A stretch of DNA of 64,000 bases from Halorientalis persicus (GCF_900110215.1 NZ_FOCX01000011.1:62001-126000), one strand, 5' to 3'. Positions 43,399 to 53,478 are shown, numbered from the stretch's first letter. The notes: generated from the letters alone by a model not told the origin. Translations and numbers: made by a program.

Positions 43399-44703
43399 TC
43401 AGGCGTCCTCGATGGTGACGTAGCGGACCTGTACCTGTACGTCGTGGCCGGCCGCGCGGTCGACGGCGGTGTCGATCCGCTCGCTGAGGCCGCCCACCGA
43501 CTCGCCGTTCCCGGGCGGGACGCCGACGGTCACGACGACACGGTTGGACCGGCTCAACAGGATGCCGTCGGTGAACTCGGTCTGTGTGTCAAGCAGCGTC
43601 GCGCGCTCGCTCTCGGCGACGACGCTCTCGACGCCTTTGCGGATGTCCGTCTCGGTCTCGGCGTTCTGAAAGGAGTTGTAGGTGACGCCGCCCAGAAAGA
43701 TCGAGAGGACGGCGATGGCCACCGCGAGGATGGCGACGCGTTTCAGCACCGCGCTCCGCGCCTGGTCGAGCTGGAACCAGTTGTGGGGGCGGTAGCCGCT
43801 GTACCAGAGGACGGCGATGGCGGCGACGTTGATCGAGAGGCCGTTGACCAGCGCGAGGACGCCCGAGCCGACACTGACCATCGGAAGACCCCAGGCGATG
43901 CCGATGCCGACCGTGGCGGCCGGCGGGATCAGAGCGACGGCGATCATGACGCCGACGATGGCCGCCGAGACACCCGAGGACAGCGAGAGCGCACCGGCCA
44001 CGCCGGCCCCGAGTGCGACCGCCAGCGAGAGGAAGTCGGGGGCCAGTCGCTCGCGGATTTCGGGGACCTGGGTAATCTCGATGCCAGGTGGGACGAGGCG
44101 CGCGTATCTGACGAAGACGGCGAAGGCCGCGGCGCTGACGACTGCCAGCAACATCCCGAGGACCTGGAGTTTGACGCCCCGGACGAACAGTTCGTCTTCG
44201 TCTAGCACCGTGCCGACGCTGGCGGCCATCGCCGGGCCGATCAGGGGCGCGATGACCATCGAGCCGACGACGACCGCCGGCGAGTCGAGCAACAGGCCGG
44301 CGGTCGCGATGATGGCGCTGATGACCGTCATCGTGGCGTAGGTCCGCAACGTCGGAGCGAGCTCTTTCGCTCGGCTCTGGAGTTCCTCGCGGGCGATACG
44401 GCCCTCGTCGACTTCCTCCTGCTCGGCGTACCGGTCCTCCAGTTCCTCGAACCGTCTGGAGACGACCGTGCTGGCCTCGACGACGACGGTGTAGGCTTCG
44501 TCGTCGATCCCTGCGTCCTGAAGTCGTTCGAGGACGGGTTCGACCGCGGGGTTGGGCAGCGGTGCGTAGACGATGGCCGTAAACTCACGGCCGCTGGTCT
44601 CGTCGGTGACGACGTAGTCGACACCCTCGTCGTCGAGGGCACCGAGGACCGTCTCGCGTTTCCCCGTCGGGATGGTCACCTGGAGGAGTCGCACACCGGA
44701 CAC
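43399..44703 (-). CDS. TIGR00341/DUF389 membrane protein
   Basis: 434 residues starting at GTG. A soluble N-terminal region (1-~115) with an ACT-like fold, then the DUF389 core: '[20 protein letters not shown]' and '[31 protein letters not shown]', with about seven or eight spans, and a C-terminal soluble domain rich in beta strands. Function unknown. It is divergent from engB with 101 bp between; 4 bp off the end of the NOG1-like gene. Confidence 0.85.
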   Translation of the reverse strand: MSGVRLLQVTIPTGKRETVLGALDDEGVDYVVTDETSGREFTAIVYAPLPNPAVEPVLERLQDAGIDDEAYTVVVEASTVVSRRFEELEDRYAEQEEVDEGRIAREELQSRAKELAPTLRTYATMTVISAIIATAGLLLDSPAVVVGSMVIAPLIGPAMAASVGTVLDEDELFVRGVKLQVLGMLLAVVSAAAFAVFVRYARLVPPGIEITQVPEIRERLAPDFLSLAVALGAGVAGALSLSSGVSAAIVGVMIAVALIPPAATVGIGIAWGLPMVSVGSGVLALVNGLSINVAAIAVLWYSGYRPHNWFQLDQARSAVLKRVAILAVAIAVLSIFLGGVTYNSFQNAETETDIRKGVESVVAESERATLLDTQTEFTDGILLSRSNRVVVTVGVPPGNGESVGGLSERIDTAVDRAAGHDVQVQVRYVTIEDA

Positions 44704-44804
44704 TCCGAGGGGGTACGGGAAATACGTGGCGGGCCAGTCATCGCTCGATCCGTCTACGGCCGGAAACAGCGACCCTTATCCGCCCAAGTCGTCTAGGGGC
44801 TCCC

Positions 44805-45422
44805 ATGTTCGATTCGCGGCCGGACCGGAGCGCGGAGGTCGTCCTCGTGGGGCGCTCGAACGTCGGCAAGTCGACGCTGATGCGTGAGCTGACAGGCCAC
44901 ACGTTCGACACGGGCCAGCGGCCGGGCGTCACCCGCCAGCCCAACCACTACGACTGGAACGCCGAGGACTTCGTCCTCACCGACCTCCCCGGGTTCGGGT
45001 TCATGAAGGGCGTCCCCGACGAGGTTCGTGAGGAGATCAAAGACGATATCGTCGCCTATCTGGAGACCTACGCCGAGCAGATCCTCGTCGCGGTGCTGGT
45101 GGTCGACGGCAAAGCCGTGATCGACATCATCGACCGCCACTCCGGCCCCGACGAGATTCCCCACGACGTGGAGATGTTCCACTTCCTGCGCGACATGGGG
45201 ATCCCGGTCGTCGTCGCGGTCAACAAGATGGACAAGGTACCGGATCGGGACGAGCGCCTGAACGAACTCTGTGATCGACTCGGCCTGCTCCCGCCCTGGA
45301 AGCAGTGGCAGGAAACCATCGCGCCGATCACTGCCAAGCGCGGCTCGATCGACCCCCTGACCGAGGCGGTCCGCCACCACCTCCACGAACAGCAACGCGA
45401 CGACCTCTTTACCTTTTTCTGA
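44805..45422 (+). CDS. engB: GTP-binding protein EngB
   Basis: 205 residues. G1 GRSNVGKST at residue 16, G2 region '[11 protein letters not shown]', G3 'DLPGFGFM', G4 'VNKMDK' and G5 'ITAKRG'. The '[10 protein letters not shown]' stretch is typical of EngB/YihA, a ribosome assembly GTPase. The start is the ATG of [11 protein letters not shown]. It ends with a T-rich TTTACCTTTTTC region around the stop, which could serve as a termination signal. Confidence 0.9.
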   Translation: MFDSRPDRSAEVVLVGRSNVGKSTLMRELTGHTFDTGQRPGVTRQPNHYDWNAEDFVLTDLPGFGFMKGVPDEVREEIKDDIVAYLETYAEQILVAVLVVDGKAVIDIIDRHSGPDEIPHDVEMFHFLRDMGIPVVVAVNKMDKVPDRDERLNELCDRLGLLPPWKQWQETIAPITAKRGSIDPLTEAVRHHLHEQQRDDLFTFF

Positions 45423-45758
45423 GGGGTTAATTCTAGGCAGTTATCGAGCGTGAAAAACGTCTGCGGATCGACTGGCTGGATCGACCGATTGCTCTCCGGC
45501 GGCCGAAACCGCCGCTTATCGGTGGGACAGCAGAAAACGGGGGGTAGAGGGGGATGTTGGGGGGTGGCACCCGAAAATTGGGTGCGCCTGAGCTTAGGAG
45601 CCTGATAATAATGAACCTTCCGACTGGCGATCTTCGTGACAGGGGACGAACACGGGCGCTGGTGGGATTTGGCGGTGCAGTCGGCGTCGTCGGCTCGTGT
45701 TAGCGCGCTCACTCGGAGCGGTGAAAGGGCTTAGTGGGCCCGCCGCCAAGTCACGGTC
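45423..45758. other. 336-bp intergenic region with hairpins, no gene seen
   Basis: No start-to-stop frame here looks coding. It holds small stems such as GGCGG-CCGAAA-CCGCC (about 45498-45513) and GCACCC-GAAAATT-GGGTGC (about 45567-45585), then CTGAGCTTAGGAGCCTGATA. CTTAGTGGG at about 45730 lies 25-30 bp before the GTG of rimI and may be its promoter. A small RNA is possible but not shown. Confidence 0.4.
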
Positions 45759-46232
45759 GTGACCACGCCCGCACCCGAATCCGATACGCCCGCGCCGACC
45801 GTCCGGGAGGCGGTCAAGGCGGACCTGCTCGCGGTGTATCGCATCGAGAAGGCCTCGTTCCCCCAGCCGTGGCCCTTCGCCGCGTTCCAGCGATACGTCG
45901 GGGAGCCGGGCTTTCTCGTCGCCGAGATCGGACCTGGCGTCGCGGGCTACATCGTCGCCGACTCGGTGCCCAACCACGGCCGGCCGCTGGGTCACGTCAA
46001 GGACCTGGCCGTGCATCCCGACCAGCGGGGCCAGGGTGTCGGGTCGACTCTCCTCCGGCGGGCCCTGGGCGTCATGCGCGCCCAGGGGGTCGCGGAGGTG
46101 AAACTCGAAGTCCGGGCGGGCAACGAGACGGCGCGAGATCTCTACGAGTCCTTCGGCTTCGACCACCGGCGGACGGTTCCTCGCTACTACGACGACGGGG
46201 AGAACGCGCTGGTGATGGTCGCCGACCTGTAA
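45759..46232 (+). CDS. rimI: Ribosomal-protein-alanine N-acetyltransferase (RimI family)
   Basis: 157 residues starting at GTG. The GNAT domain has the RimI/Ard1 pattern: 'RIEKASFPQPWPFAAFQRYV', 'LGHVKDLAVHPDQRGQGVGSTLLRRAL' (acetyl-CoA loop QRGQGVG) and 'LEVRAGNETARDLYESFGF'. It acetylates protein N-termini, probably of many substrates in archaea. GTG rather than a later start is chosen because the 'TPAPTVREAVKADLLAVY' segment is part of the fold. Confidence 0.85.
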   Translation: MTTPAPESDTPAPTVREAVKADLLAVYRIEKASFPQPWPFAAFQRYVGEPGFLVAEIGPGVAGYIVADSVPNHGRPLGHVKDLAVHPDQRGQGVGSTLLRRALGVMRAQGVAEVKLEVRAGNETARDLYESFGFDHRRTVPRYYDDGENALVMVADL

Positions 46233-46263
46233 GGTCTATCCGTCCGCGCGCGTACTCTCGGAC

Positions 46264-46776
46264 ATGGGATACACCTGTCCGGTGTGTGCGGACCCACAGG
46301 CCGACGCCGAACACCTGGCCAACCACCTCGCCTTCACCGCCATGCTCGGCGACGACGACCACGAGGCCTGGCTGGCGGAACACGCGCCCGACTGGGACGA
46401 GGCCGACGCCGACGCCCTGGCCGCGACCGTTACCGAACTCGCCGAGGAGACCGACTACCCGCAGGTCTTCGAGGATACGACGCAGGGCCACGATCACGAC
46501 CACGACCACAACCACGAACGTTCGGGCGCGCTGTTCGACGATGAGCGCCGGACCGTCGAGCGCGGCCGCGAGCGCGCCAGCCAGATGAGCGGCCTCGACG
46601 ACGCCGACGAGGAGATTCTGGAAGCGGCCCGCGAGATGACCCGGCAGATGCGGGATGGGGAAGGCGAGCGGAGCGAGCCCTCGGATTCCGTGAGCGGGGA
46701 GGAACGACCCGCGAGCGAGGGGGGAGGCGACGGCGACGATGGCGACGAGAACGCGACCGACTCCGAAACCGAGTAA
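46264..46776 (+). CDS. DUF5810-like zinc-finger protein
   Basis: 170 residues. The N-terminus 'MGYTCPVCADPQADAEHLANHLAFTAML' has a CPVC pair and two His residues, forming a C2H2-like zinc site. A His/Asp run (GHDHDHDHNH) in the middle may bind extra metal. The last third is low complexity; it is encoded by a hairpin repeat (46660-46730) that has become coding ('GERSEPSDSVSGEERPASEG'). I recall this family as DUF5810, next to DUF5809 as here. Function unknown. Confidence 0.7.
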   Translation: MGYTCPVCADPQADAEHLANHLAFTAMLGDDDHEAWLAEHAPDWDEADADALAATVTELAEETDYPQVFEDTTQGHDHDHDHNHERSGALFDDERRTVERGRERASQMSGLDDADEEILEAAREMTRQMRDGEGERSEPSDSVSGEERPASEGGGDGDDGDENATDSETE

Positions 46777-46800
46777 CCACAGCGACCCCCAGAGCCGGAT

Positions 46801-47226
46801 ATGCACACCGAGGGAGTGTTCGCGCCGGAGACGGCGGCCGAGGCGAGCGAACTGTACGCGACCGTTGGTCCGGCCGCCCAGACCAGCGTTCGCGAAGTCG
46901 CGAAGGCCATGGACTTCGACAGCGAGGAGTACGAGGACCGGGTGACGAGTTCCGTCGTCGCGACCGCCCACGAGGCCATCTTCGCCTCCCTGCTCGAAGT
47001 CCGGGTCGGAAGCGACGCGGCGTTCGAAGACTGGTGTGGTGACCACCCCGACTACGAGCGCGAGGTGATCGGGAGCGAGAACGTCGACCGTGTCGTCTGG
47101 CACGCCGCTCCCTTCGCAGAGACGGTCGTCGCCGCGACGTTCCAGGAGCGACAGGACGCGGCCGTCGGGACCCTCCGCCGGCAGGCCTTCGGCAGCGTCT
47201 ACCGCGAGGTCGTCACCGAGGTCTGA
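46801..47226 (+). CDS. DUF5809-like haloarchaeal protein
   Basis: 141 residues, all-alpha in appearance, acidic, without signal or membrane segment: 'HTEGVFAPETAAEASELYATVGPAAQTSVREVAKAMDF' and 'VVWHAAPFAETVVAATFQERQDAAVGTLRRQAFG'. It matches the DUF5809 family as I recall it and follows the DUF5810-like gene by 24 bp, so they are probably one operon. Function unknown. Confidence 0.7.
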   Translation: MHTEGVFAPETAAEASELYATVGPAAQTSVREVAKAMDFDSEEYEDRVTSSVVATAHEAIFASLLEVRVGSDAAFEDWCGDHPDYEREVIGSENVDRVVWHAAPFAETVVAATFQERQDAAVGTLRRQAFGSVYREVVTEV

Positions 47227-47268
47227 GCGATCCGCTATCGTTTTTCGGCCGGCGCACGCAGTGGGGGT

Positions 47269-47685
47269 ATGCGCCAGATCACGCGCCGGGTGACGATAGC
47301 GATCCTCGTCGCGATTGCCCTGTTGCTCGCGCTCGGTGCCCTCCCCGGGTATCTCAAGTCCGGCGATCCCTACTACGTGACGGCGACGGAGACGGACAAC
47401 CGGACGGCCGTCCCGGCCGACGCGCTCGCGCCGAACCGCTACCCATACACGACGGCCGCGCTGGCGAACGCCACCGGCGCTGCCGGGAACGGAACGGAAA
47501 ACGCCACGGGCCGGTCCGGCCCCTACTGGAAGGGCCCCATCGGGCTGAAGGGCGCGTTCACGCACTCGCCGTTCGACGAGTTCGACGCGATCGGCCAGCG
47601 CAACACCTCCGCCGCGACCGAAACTGCCGTGTTCGTCCGCGACAACGGCACCGTTTACCGCCTGGAGGTGACACAGAATCCATGA
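47269..47685 (+). CDS. Secreted or membrane-anchored hypothetical protein
   Basis: 138 residues. A cationic start (MRQITRRVT) and one hydrophobic segment (residues 9-26) form a signal anchor; the rest is extracellular-type with several N-glycosylation sequons (NRT, NAT, NGT, NTS). No family recognised. ATG follows GGGGGT, with GTTTTTCGG ~30 bp upstream. Its TGA overlaps the ATG of the NUDIX gene (ATGA). Confidence 0.55.
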   Translation: MRQITRRVTIAILVAIALLLALGALPGYLKSGDPYYVTATETDNRTAVPADALAPNRYPYTTAALANATGAAGNGTENATGRSGPYWKGPIGLKGAFTHSPFDEFDAIGQRNTSAATETAVFVRDNGTVYRLEVTQNP

Positions 47686-48305
47686 CCGACGACCCAACGA
47701 TCCGACGGTTCGACCCCGACCGCCACCCCGTCCGGGAGCCCGCGGACTTCGACTGGCCCGTCTTGGAGTCGGCGATCGAGTACGAGACCGGCTGGTACAC
47801 CGGCGGCTACGACCGCGTCGGCCAGCCCGACGGCTCCGAGAAACGCTACTACTGGGCGGACCTGCCCGCCGCCGCGGTGATCGTGGCCGTGGCACCGGGG
47901 CACGTCGTGGGGGACGCCGCCGCCGACGAAGACCATCTCGTCATGGTCGATCAGTACCGGCCGACGATCCAGGAGCAGTGTCTCGAACTCCCCGCGGGCA
48001 TCGTCGAGGACGGCGAGAGCTACACCGACGCCGGCCGCCGGGAACTCCGCGAGGAGACCGGCTTCGACGCCGCCGGCGTCTCCCTGATCGAGGAGTTCTG
48101 GTGCTCGACCGGCGTCCTCCGACACCGCCGGGGCATCGTCTTCGCCGAGGGCCTGGAGCCGACCGACGCCGACCTCGACGACAACGAGTTCCTCACCGTC
48201 ACGACCGTCCCCGTCAGCGAGGCGCTGGACGTGGCCCGGCAGGAACCGTCCAACGACGCGACTATCGAAGGCATCCTGCTCGCACAGGCGGAGGGCCTGC
48301 TGTGA
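47682..48305 (+). CDS. NUDIX hydrolase (ADP-ribose pyrophosphatase-like)
   Basis: 207 residues. The Nudix box GIVEDGESYTDAGRRELREE (about residue 107-126) continues as TGFDAAG. 'MVDQYRPTIQEQCLELPAG' before the box and 'FWCSTGVLRHRRGIVFAEGL' after it place it with ADP-ribose pyrophosphatases. It cleaves nucleoside diphosphate derivatives. Coupled at both ends: ATGA with the upstream gene, GTGA with the rhodanese gene downstream. Confidence 0.85.
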   Translation: MTDDPTIRRFDPDRHPVREPADFDWPVLESAIEYETGWYTGGYDRVGQPDGSEKRYYWADLPAAAVIVAVAPGHVVGDAAADEDHLVMVDQYRPTIQEQCLELPAGIVEDGESYTDAGRRELREETGFDAAGVSLIEEFWCSTGVLRHRRGIVFAEGLEPTDADLDDNEFLTVTTVPVSEALDVARQEPSNDATIEGILLAQAEGLL

Positions 48306-48661
48306 TCGACGAGATCACACCGGACGACCTCGCGGCGTTGCTGGGGGCCGATAAACCGGTTCGGATCGTCGACATCCGGTCACCGACCGCCTTCCGTCGC
48401 GGTCACATCCCCGGGAGCGTAAACCTCCCGTTCCCGCAGTTGCCGACCCGGGTCGACGACCTCGACGATGCGGACCGCATCGTGACTGTCTGTCCCCACG
48501 GGCACGACAGCCTTCGGGCCGGTCGGCTGATCGTCTCCGCCGAGAGCGTCGACGATGCGACCGTTCAGAGCCTGGCCGGCGGGCTGGAAGCGTGGGACGG
48601 CGAGCTAGAAGGCGGTGCCGACGGACGGGATAGCGACGACGGTCCGGCTGCGCCGTTCTGA
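48302..48661 (+). CDS. Rhodanese-like sulfurtransferase
   Basis: 119 residues from a GTG overlapping the TGA of the NUDIX gene. The domain shows 'VRIVDIRSPTAFRRGHIPGSVNLPF' and the active-site loop 'VTVCPHGHDSLRAG' with Cys. The C-terminus is a short acidic tail. Translational coupling with a NUDIX hydrolase is notable, but I see no defined pathway. Confidence 0.85.
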   Translation: MIDEITPDDLAALLGADKPVRIVDIRSPTAFRRGHIPGSVNLPFPQLPTRVDDLDDADRIVTVCPHGHDSLRAGRLIVSAESVDDATVQSLAGGLEAWDGELEGGADGRDSDDGPAAPF

Positions 48662-48709
48662 TCGAACGAACGAGTACTGGTGCCGGCGAGCGGCCGGCGA
48701 GGTGAAAGA

Positions 48710-49015
<306 letters not shown>

Positions 49016-49083
49016 CTACGAAACCGACGTATTAAACACCTTCGGGACCCCCGGAAGCAAGCCTTGCAAGCCGGTCTCGGCGG

Positions 49084-51267
49084 TCAGTCCAGCGGGCCCG
49101 TCCGCGCCCGCACGATCTCGTCGGCCACAGCCACGGCGTCGTCGGCGAGGCTCGTCGTCACCTCTCCCGCGTACCGGGCCCGCTCGTGGAGCCGATACAG
49201 CCGCTCGACGTCCTCGTCGGCGTCGATGGCCGCCAGGTACTGCCGCGGTGTCTCCCCGTCCTGGCGCGGCCGTTCCTCGCGCGCGAGAACGTATTCGACG
49301 CGCTCGAACGCCCGCTGTACGTCACTCGTCGGGTCGGCCCGTGGTTGCCAGCGGAGCCACACGGCTCGATAGGCGCGCTCGGTGAGCCCCAGTCGACGTG
49401 CCCCCGCCACGGTCCCGGCCAGCACCACGAGGATGAGGGCCGCCTCCTCGCGCGACGGCGGTTCGGGCAGGGGAATGCCGCCGCCCTCGTCCCTCGTCGT
49501 CCGCTCTACGGCCCCGTCGGTGGCCGGCGTCTGGATCGTCGCCGGCGTCGCGTCCGGCGTCTCCGGTGCCTGGCTCGTCGTCGGTGCCGGGGTCGACGGC
49601 GGTTCGGTCGTCGCTTCGGGGTCGTCGTCGACCTCCCCGAGATCCCCGCCGCCGCCCTCGATCTGATCCTGCTCTGTGGCCTGTCGCGGGCCGGCCGGCG
49701 TCGGGTCGAACTGGACCCAGCCCACCTCCGGGACGTAGACCTCGACCCAGGCGTGCGAGTCCAGTCCCCGGACCTGATACTCCCCGTCGCCGACCTGTTC
49801 GCCCGTCGTGTACCCGACGACGAACCGCGCCGGGATGTTCTGGGTCCGCAACATCGTCACCATCGTCGTGGCGTAGTAGGTGCAGTACCCCTCGTTCATC
49901 TCGAACAGGAAGCTATCGGCGACCTCGCCGTCTGGACGGTCCACATCCAGTGAGTACCCTTTCTCCCGTTCCAGGTAGGACTCGATCGCTCTGGCGGTCT
50001 CGTAGGGCGTCTCGGCGTCGGCCGCGTCCTGGATCTGGCGGGTGCGCGTCGCCACCCGGTCGGGCGTACTCGCCGGGAGGTTCGTGTAGCGTGACTCGAT
50101 CCGGCTGGGATAGTCGTCGCTGGCCCGCTGGAGCCGACTCGGTGCCGCCACGGGCTGGCGGCTGACGACCGTGTAACTGTCGCCGGGTGCGAACGCCGAC
50201 GCGGGCTGGAGTCCGCCCAGCGAGGTCACCGACGTACTCTCGGCCACGCCGTCGCCGACGCTGATCGGCTTCCAGGCGGCGGGCATGGCGTCGAGTTCCG
50301 ACTCGATCGTGACCTCCTGCTCGACGACCCGGCTCTCGCCCCGTGGGCCGCTCATCTCGCCGCGATAGTCGAGCGTCGAGCCGGTCCGGACCCAGCCGTC
50401 GCCCGTGTAGCGGTCGTAAGCACCCGTCCGCCAGTAGGCCTCGCGCGGGCTCTCGACGGTGAACCGGACCTCGTCAGAGAGACTGATCGACCCCTGGATC
50501 GAGACGCGTTGATCGGAGTTGATGAGACTTCCCTCGATGGTGTCGGTGTCGCTGTCCCCGAACAGGCCGAAGGGTGTCCCGGTCCCGCCGGGAACGACGC
50601 TGACCAGCATCGTCACGACCACCATCGCCGCCAGGACGACGGCCATCGTCTCGACGGCACGGTCGGTCCCGCCGAACCGTTCGAGTCGGCCGAACCCGAC
50701 CGTCCCGACCGCACCCAGCGCGCCGAGCAACGCCACCAGCGTCTCCACGTCGCCCGTGAGGACGAAGAAGGTCAGCGCGGCCCCGCCGACGAGCGCCGCC
50801 CCGACGTACCGCCGCCGGAGCGCCAGGTACCACGTCAGGAAGACGGGGGCTGGCGTGTACGCCAGCGCGAACAGTTCGATCATCTGGAGGCGCAACACCG
50901 ACAGCCCCATCAACAGCGACACCACGTCGCCGAGGATGCGGTCCTGCTGGGCCACCACGTCCGCCGGTAGCGCCGAGGCGTACATCCAGAGCCCGAGCAC
51001 CAGCAGTCCCAACCCAACGGGCAGGGCCGTCCACGCGCCGACGACCCGCGACAGCCCCGTCGCTAGCGCGAGCGTCACCGCCACGACCAGCAGGAACGTG
51101 CTCGGGTCGCCGACCACGTCGATGATCCCGTACAGCGGGAAGGTGAAGGAAAACAGCATGAGGCCGGTCGACAGCAGGGCCAGCCCGCGCGGCGCGAACA
51201 CCGCCGCCCAGGACCGCTTCGCCGCGTCGACACTCCTCTCCGTCGGACCACCGGTCTCCGCGCTCAT
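49084..51267 (-). CDS. Membrane transglutaminase-like protein (TgpA / DUF3488 with DUF4129)
   Basis: 727 residues. The first ~215 form about eight or nine spans; then an extracytoplasmic domain with a transglutaminase core whose Cys-His-Asp triad is in 'NEGYCTYYATTMVTML', 'GLDSHAWVEVY' and 'GWVQFDPTP'. A Thr/Pro/Ala linker (570-610) leads to one more helix and a cytoplasmic DUF4129 C-terminus. It probably cuts or crosslinks surface proteins. Third gene of a coupled MoxR-DUF58-TgpA operon (ATGA overlap). Confidence 0.9.
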   Translation of the reverse strand: MSAETGGPTERSVDAAKRSWAAVFAPRGLALLSTGLMLFSFTFPLYGIIDVVGDPSTFLLVVAVTLALATGLSRVVGAWTALPVGLGLLVLGLWMYASALPADVVAQQDRILGDVVSLLMGLSVLRLQMIELFALAYTPAPVFLTWYLALRRRYVGAALVGGAALTFFVLTGDVETLVALLGALGAVGTVGFGRLERFGGTDRAVETMAVVLAAMVVVTMLVSVVPGGTGTPFGLFGDSDTDTIEGSLINSDQRVSIQGSISLSDEVRFTVESPREAYWRTGAYDRYTGDGWVRTGSTLDYRGEMSGPRGESRVVEQEVTIESELDAMPAAWKPISVGDGVAESTSVTSLGGLQPASAFAPGDSYTVVSRQPVAAPSRLQRASDDYPSRIESRYTNLPASTPDRVATRTRQIQDAADAETPYETARAIESYLEREKGYSLDVDRPDGEVADSFLFEMNEGYCTYYATTMVTMLRTQNIPARFVVGYTTGEQVGDGEYQVRGLDSHAWVEVYVPEVGWVQFDPTPAGPRQATEQDQIEGGGGDLGEVDDDPEATTEPPSTPAPTTSQAPETPDATPATIQTPATDGAVERTTRDEGGGIPLPEPPSREEAALILVVLAGTVAGARRLGLTERAYRAVWLRWQPRADPTSDVQRAFERVEYVLAREERPRQDGETPRQYLAAIDADEDVERLYRLHERARYAGEVTTSLADDAVAVADEIVRARTGPLD

Positions 51268-52334
51268 CGCGACACCTCCTGTTCGGCCGGGGCGTCCTCG
51301 ATCGGGTCGTCGCCGCTGGCACCGCCCGCACTGACAGCCCCGCGCGCCCGCTCGCCGTCACCTGCCGGGGACTCCGGCGGCGTCGGGCCGAGCGAGAGCC
51401 GGTGGTCCTGCCCGTCGATGGTCGCGGTCACGCCGTCCGCGTCGGCGGTGAGGATCACGTCCGCGCCCTCGCGGGCCGGTCGGGCCGGCTGTCCCGGCCC
51501 GGTGCGTGCGAGCAGGTCGAGGACGTGTTGCCGGTGGGCCTGTCCGCGGCCGGTCGCGACTTCGCCGGCCGGACAGGTGACGCCGACCGACAGGCCCGCC
51601 TCCATCGCCAGCACCGCGAGGCTGGCCGCGGCGGACGCCATCGCGTCGTCGTGGCCCGTCGCGGCCCCCGCCGCGATGGTCAGCGTCGACTCGCGTTGCT
51701 CGCTGACGAACTGTTTGACCACGAGGTCGCCGTCGCTCCGCTTGGCACTGGACTTCCAGTGCACGTCACGCAACGGGTCGCCCGGCGCGTACTCACGGAT
51801 CGTGTCGAAGGCCTGTCGGTCGGTCGCGGTGTCGTATCCCAGCAGGTGCGCGACGGCGTCGTCCTCGCGCAGGTCGACCAGCGGCGGGTAGACCAGCGCC
51901 GTCGCGGTCCCCTCGGGCTCGAAGGCGCGGACGAACAGGCCGAGCACGTCGGTCACGACGACGCGTGGCGGCCCGAGGTCCCACGCGCCCCGCGCCCCGA
52001 GTTCGATCTCGTACTCGACGGTCGCCGGGAGCGTCACCCGCCGGTCGTATCCATCCGCCGCCACACCCGGCGGGATCGAGTCGGTCACGCGCGCGAGCGC
52101 GCCGCCGTCGACGGTCAGTTCGACGGTACGTGACTCGCCGGGATGTCCGGGAACGGGGTCACCGCGGTCGATCTCGGGTCGACCGGCGTAGAACACCTGG
52201 ACGGCGCTCACGAGCAGTGCGATCAGCGCGGGTGCGGCCAGCGCGTTCAGCGCGCGAGCGCCCGACGCGGCCGCCATCAGGATCGAGCCGACGGCGACGC
52301 CGACGACGCCGACGGTGCGCCAGGTCGGTCTCAT
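51264..52334 (-). CDS. DUF58 family protein
   Basis: 356 residues. Two hydrophobic helices (about 9-24 and 27-45), a beta-rich segment, then the DUF58 hallmark 'REYAPGDPLRDVHWKSSAKRSDGDLVVKQF' (about residue 185-215) and a vWA-like region. DUF58 proteins accompany MoxR ATPases and may serve as their substrates. It overlaps both neighbours by ATGA-type junctions. Confidence 0.9.
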   Translation of the reverse strand: MRPTWRTVGVVGVAVGSILMAAASGARALNALAAPALIALLVSAVQVFYAGRPEIDRGDPVPGHPGESRTVELTVDGGALARVTDSIPPGVAADGYDRRVTLPATVEYEIELGARGAWDLGPPRVVVTDVLGLFVRAFEPEGTATALVYPPLVDLREDDAVAHLLGYDTATDRQAFDTIREYAPGDPLRDVHWKSSAKRSDGDLVVKQFVSEQRESTLTIAAGAATGHDDAMASAAASLAVLAMEAGLSVGVTCPAGEVATGRGQAHRQHVLDLLARTGPGQPARPAREGADVILTADADGVTATIDGQDHRLSLGPTPPESPAGDGERARGAVSAGGASGDDPIEDAPAEQEVSR

Positions 52335-53293
52335 TCGACTGCGACGGTGTCCAGTGCCTCGGCGACGATCGCTTCGCCGGTCCGGTCGGCCGCCGCCGTC
52401 CGGACCCGGTGGGGCATGATCGCCCGTGCCTCCGTCTGTACGTCGTCGGGGACGACGTAGTCACGGCCCGTGAGCGCCGCCCTGGCCTGGGCGGCCCGCA
52501 AGAGCGCGATGGAACCCCGCGGACTCACCCCCAGCTGGGCCTGGTCGCGCGTGTACGCCGCTAGCTGGGTGACGTAGGCCCGGATCGGTTCCTCGACGGT
52601 GATCTCGCTGACCGCCGTCCGCGCGGCCTGGAGGTCTTCGAGCGTGGCCACCGGCGAGAGCTCCTCGATGGGGTGGTTCCCCACCACGCGGCCGAGCATC
52701 TCGGCCTCGTCGTCGGAGTCCGGATACCCGAGGTGGAGTTTCTTCATGAACCGGTCGAGTTCGGCCATCGGGAGTTCGTAGGTCCGGTCGCGCTCGACCG
52801 TGTTCTGGGTCGCGATCACGGTGAAGGGGTCGGGCATCTCGTGGGTCACCCCGTCCACCGTGACCTGCTGTTCTTCCATCGCTTCGAGCAGGGCGCTCTG
52901 GGTCTTCGGCGGTGCGCGGTTGATCTCGTCACCGAGGACGACGTTGGCGAACACCGGCCCCGGTCGGAAGTCGAACTCGCCGGTCTTCTGGTTGTAGACG
53001 TTGACGCCGGTGATGTCGGAGGGCAACAGGTCCGGCGTGAACTGCACGCGTTTGAAGGATCCGTCGAAGGAGGCGGCGATGGAGCGGGCGAGCATCGTCT
53101 TGCCGACTCCGGGCACGTCCTCCAGCAGGACGTGCCCCCGGCCGAGTATCGCGGTGAGGATGTGTTCGATCTCCGCGTCGTGGCCGACGATCACCTCGCC
53201 GACGTTCTCGGCGACGCGGCGGGCGAGCGCGCCCGCGTCCTCGACTCCGTCGGCCGACTCCGATCCTAGCGTCGATGTGTCTGCGTCAGTCAT
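52331..53293 (-). CDS. MoxR-family AAA+ ATPase
   Basis: 320 residues. Walker A EDVPGVGKTMLAR (about residue 60), Walker B 'VVLGDEINRAPPKTQSALLEAMEE', 'FTVIATQNTVERDRTYELPMAELDRF' with sensor 1 and arginine finger, and the C-terminal 'GVSPRGSIALLRAAQARAALTGRDYVVPDDV' lid. MoxR proteins act as chaperones for vWA or DUF58 proteins. First gene of the operon. I chose MTDADTSTLG; earlier codons look like promoter sequence. Confidence 0.92.
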   Translation of the reverse strand: MTDADTSTLGSESADGVEDAGALARRVAENVGEVIVGHDAEIEHILTAILGRGHVLLEDVPGVGKTMLARSIAASFDGSFKRVQFTPDLLPSDITGVNVYNQKTGEFDFRPGPVFANVVLGDEINRAPPKTQSALLEAMEEQQVTVDGVTHEMPDPFTVIATQNTVERDRTYELPMAELDRFMKKLHLGYPDSDDEAEMLGRVVGNHPIEELSPVATLEDLQAARTAVSEITVEEPIRAYVTQLAAYTRDQAQLGVSPRGSIALLRAAQARAALTGRDYVVPDDVQTEARAIMPHRVRTAAADRTGEAIVAEALDTVAVE

Positions 53294-53478
53294 GGGTAGC
53301 GGGGGGTGCTGGGCGAGTAGCGGGTCCTGCACTGCCGACCTGTAAGTGCTTTCTCCACGCGGCCCGACGAACCGCGGGCTCGGACACTGCATCCGGCGGG
53401 ACCGCGACCGTCAGTGCCGTTCACATACGCGGTTCGGACCGGTCCCACGTAATATTGCTGTATCAACCGGCTGACTCG

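Noticed and set aside
46072-47895. 607-codon minus-strand frame opposite the DUF5810/DUF5809 region
   Set aside because: Composition is that of reverse-complement haloarchaeal codons; it crosses four plus-strand genes.
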